Below are positions 34,095 to 36,012 of a DNA stretch of 36,012 nt, in pieces. The translations under genes were made by a program, and so were the position numbers. Source of the DNA: Candidatus Poribacteria bacterium (lineage in GTDB: Bacteria; Poribacteria; WGA-4E; PCPOR2b); assembly GCA_021295755.1 (NCBI GenBank), contig JAGWBT010000036.1, forward strand, positions 1 to 36,012, in the 5' to 3' direction. Positions within the stretch are counted from its first letter, which is position 1. The number at the start of each line of letters is the position of its first letter. Under the pieces are notes generated by a model that had not been told where the DNA came from, made no database searches, and saw nothing but the letters and a program-made list of their open reading frames with translations.

Positions 34095-34925
34095 TTAAGA
34101 TGATTGTATGTTGAATATTCTTGCCTCTGGGTGAGGCACAATAATCGCAGCGACCGAACCCTCCGGCATCAGTTGAAATTCCTCCGATAGCTCAACACCG
34201 ATTCGCTCCGGTTCAAGCAGCTGTCGTAGCTTGGCGAGCGCTGCTAAGTCTGGACAGGCAGCATCCCCAAACCGAAAACGTGCACCCTGATAGCTCCCGT
34301 GAAACAGATCGAGGACGTACGGACTATCTTCTGCAGCGATGTCAAGTTCAAGACGGATCTGCCTGTGCGCATACTCTTCCAGTGCCTCAGTCGTCTCAAT
34401 AGCCATGCCGCGTAGATGCAGGTATCTTCCCTCATTTCCTTCAGCCCTAGCGTGTTCCATAACCTCCGTAATTGTCGGTCCAACCGTGACAAGCTGAAAC
34501 GCCACGACATCCATCTGAATAGAATCAACGCTGGCAAAATAATCGGTGATACAGCGTCGCTCTTCGGTGTGGGTCTGACGGGGAAAAGTGAAACGAACCC
34601 ATTCGGTCTGCGCATCGGCGTGGTAGATGATGAGGTCGTCGCCCTCCGACTGGGCATGAAAATAGCCGTACACCACCAATGGACGCAACCAATCGTTATC
34701 CATGCAGAGCTGCTTGTAATGTTGGTATATCGGCACAACTTCTCGCTCAATGAAGCGATCATACTCATGCTGTAACATACCTGGCTGACGGCGATACCCC
34801 CACTGAACGCGAAACAGTACCACAGGATTGATATAGTTGTAGACCTGTTCTAACGAGATGTCGGTAACGACCCTTGCGCCGTAGAATGGTGGCGTTGGAA
34901 TGCTGGAGTTAGACGCAAGCTGCAA
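34095..34925 (-). CDS. Free-standing MetH activation domain protein
   Basis: 276 residues covering the vitamin B12-dependent methionine synthase activation domain (the AdoMet-binding module that reactivates oxidised cobalamin) and nothing else. Matching blocks: GARVVTDISLEQVYNYINPVVLFRVQWGY, VVYGYFHAQSEGDDLIIY, VRFTFPRQ, DVVAFQLVTVG, YLHLRGMAIETTEALEEYAHRQIR and ELSEEFQLMPEGSVAAIIVPHPEA (each shortened here). In the AdoMet-contact motif RxxxGY, the final Tyr is Asp (RFRFGDAACPDL). The catalytic, folate and cobalamin modules are absent, so it must act on a separate MetH or another corrinoid protein. Start is TTG after AAGGAAGGA; sulfatase ends 37 nt upstream. Confidence 0.88.
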   Translation of the reverse strand: MQLASNSSIPTPPFYGARVVTDISLEQVYNYINPVVLFRVQWGYRRQPGMLQHEYDRFIEREVVPIYQHYKQLCMDNDWLRPLVVYGYFHAQSEGDDLIIYHADAQTEWVRFTFPRQTHTEERRCITDYFASVDSIQMDVVAFQLVTVGPTITEVMEHARAEGNEGRYLHLRGMAIETTEALEEYAHRQIRLELDIAAEDSPYVLDLFHGSYQGARFRFGDAACPDLAALAKLRQLLEPERIGVELSEEFQLMPEGSVAAIIVPHPEARIFNIQSS

Positions 34926-34962
34926 GGTGTGAATCCTTCCTTCTCTTCTTGAGAACCGTCCT

Positions 34963-36012
34963 CTACTCTACTCGCCCAGAAGCCAATTCGTACTTGCCCT
35001 GAATCCCCTTGACGGCTGTTGCACTCCCATGTCGCCAGAAGTAATTCCCGAACTGTGATGCCAGCCGAATAGCCTCATTTGGCTGCTGATCAATGAGATT
35101 ATTTCGCTCACGCGGATCTTCAAGCAGGTTGTAGAGTTCGTCAGGCTCGCCTTCAGGGCGCTGGATATAGCTCCATGTCGCATCCCGGACACACCGATCC
35201 GCACCCTCATGGTATCCCGTAATAATCGTGTCGCGATGTGAGTCGTTGTTCCCTTTGAGAACACTGAGGAAACTGTCACCGTGCATCGACGAGATATTAT
35301 TCCCAAATCCGAGCGCCTCAAGCACGGTCGGAAGGAAATCTTGGAATTGGACGATTGCACCGGTTCGGCGTGCACCTTCACCCTTCGGCAATCGCACCAT
35401 AAAGGGAATCTTGAGAAGTTCGTTGTACATCCGATCTGCGCCCTTGAGGAATTTCCCGTGATCGCCGAGGGGGTGTCCGTGGTCTGCAAGCAGGAAGATT
35501 AGCGAATCGTCATAATACCCAAGCTGTTTCAACTGGTCAAAGAGGCGACCAAGGCAATGATCCACAAAAGCTGCCTCGCCGGCGTAAAGCCCCTGAATAT
35601 GCTTAATCTCGGCACCGCTCGCCCAATCGCTTGCCATGCCACCCATCGGCATAACGATGCGAGGTCCACTATAGTCCGAATCGGTATAGGTATCCCACGG
35701 ATCCGGCGGATCCCACGGTTCGTGTGGGTCAAAGGAATCGATCCAGAGGAAGATTTTCTCATGTGGACGGTTATCCTCAAGCCACTCAGCGGCTTCGTCC
35801 ACCACCTTATGGGCAAACCAATCCTCGGGTCCTGCGAACTGATCGGTATTTGCTAGAAACTGACTGATTCGATTGCGCCACTCTTCGGGGAAATTCGCGT
35901 TGAGATAGTCGTTGAGATTCCGTTTCAGAGGGGCGGACACATACGGATCATACTCCTGCCCACGAATCCAACGGTACGCGTGGAAGTCACGGTGGAAGTT
36001 CATCCTCGGTGC
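34963..36012 (-). CDS. Sulfatase (alkaline phosphatase superfamily), C-terminal part
   Basis: At least 350 residues; the frame stays open to the window edge and the ATG at 36003 is internal, so the N-terminus and the formylglycine site (C/S-x-P-x-R) lie outside. Visible family blocks: IFLWIDSFDPHEPWDPP, GLYAGEAAFVDHCLGRLFDQLKQLGYYDDSLIFLLADHGHPLGDHG (metal-binding DHG and the later lysine of KFLKG), PFMVRLPKGEG, FLPTVLEALG and the C-terminal ELYNLLEDPRERNNL. Such enzymes remove sulfate esters from polysaccharides or glycolipids; the specific substrate is unknown. It opens the minus-strand unit that continues with the MetH-activation gene. Confidence 0.92.
   Translation of the reverse strand, partial: APRMNFHRDFHAYRWIRGQEYDPYVSAPLKRNLNDYLNANFPEEWRNRISQFLANTDQFAGPEDWFAHKVVDEAAEWLEDNRPHEKIFLWIDSFDPHEPWDPPDPWDTYTDSDYSGPRIVMPMGGMASDWASGAEIKHIQGLYAGEAAFVDHCLGRLFDQLKQLGYYDDSLIFLLADHGHPLGDHGKFLKGADRMYNELLKIPFMVRLPKGEGARRTGAIVQFQDFLPTVLEALGFGNNISSMHGDSFLSVLKGNNDSHRDTIITGYHEGADRCVRDATWSYIQRPEGEPDELYNLLEDPRERNNLIDQQPNEAIRLASQFGNYFWRHGSATAVKGIQGKYELASGRVE

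Overview
The window looks like a chromosomal segment of a Candidatus Poribacteria-type bacterium. This is judged from the gene families and not from any marker alignment: phytanoyl-CoA dioxygenases, enolase-superfamily sugar-acid dehydratases, a Gfo/Idh/MocA oxidoreductase, a sulfatase, and a secreted WD40-dockerin protein whose C-terminus carries the LPNYPNPFNPETW motif. I see no rRNA, tRNA or CRISPR array.

Layout. 1-0.9 kb: minus-strand LpxL-like acyltransferase (cut by the window edge) and a broken pterin dehydratase (phhB). 0.9-4.4 kb: a strong promoter and inverted repeats, an unknown multi-pass membrane protein, a small unknown gene with a frameshift at A6G, and an IS200/IS605-type element carrying only a frameshifted tnpB. 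4.4-12.9 kb, plus strand: secA (interrupted), a Trm112-like zinc protein, a MITE-like element and IS remnant, sppA (its stop codon lies in an IS end), a Clp1/Grc3-like polynucleotide kinase, and a methyltransferase joined in frame to an MsbA-type ABC exporter. 13-15.3 kb: pentapeptide-repeat protein and a primary-type sigma factor lacking a conserved piece of region 2.3/2.4. 15.3-20.6 kb, minus strand: CysQ/inositol-phosphatase, PhyH dioxygenase, rhamnonate-dehydratase-like enzyme, Idh-type oxidoreductase and a second PhyH, closely spaced and probably one sugar/sugar-acid catabolic operon. 20.8-23.0 kb, plus strand: two tandem mannonate-dehydratase-like paralogues, transcribed divergently from that operon. 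23.2-26.9 kb: diheme cytochrome c, an unrecognised coiled-coil protein, a DUF547 protein and a second enolase-superfamily enzyme. 27.3-32.1 kb: a duplicated nucleotidyltransferase protein with a dead second half, then the large WD40 protein. 32.1-36 kb, minus strand: SDR epimerase, DUF58 protein, a free-standing MetH activation domain, and the C-terminal part of a sulfatase.

The genes fit a heterotrophic, Gram-negative-like cell that degrades sulfated or acidic polysaccharides (sulfatase, uronate/aldonate dehydratases, oxidoreductases, dioxygenases) and displays large repeat proteins outside the cell.

The oddest aspect is the density of lesions in the first 15 kb. phhB, secA and the sigma factor each lack roughly 30-40 nt of conserved coding sequence. 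Two further genes are frameshifted at A6-A7 runs, both in the phase of an A-AAA-AAG slippery heptamer. Assembly error, gene decay and programmed recoding are all possible. Read-level evidence is needed before any of these genes is called dead.
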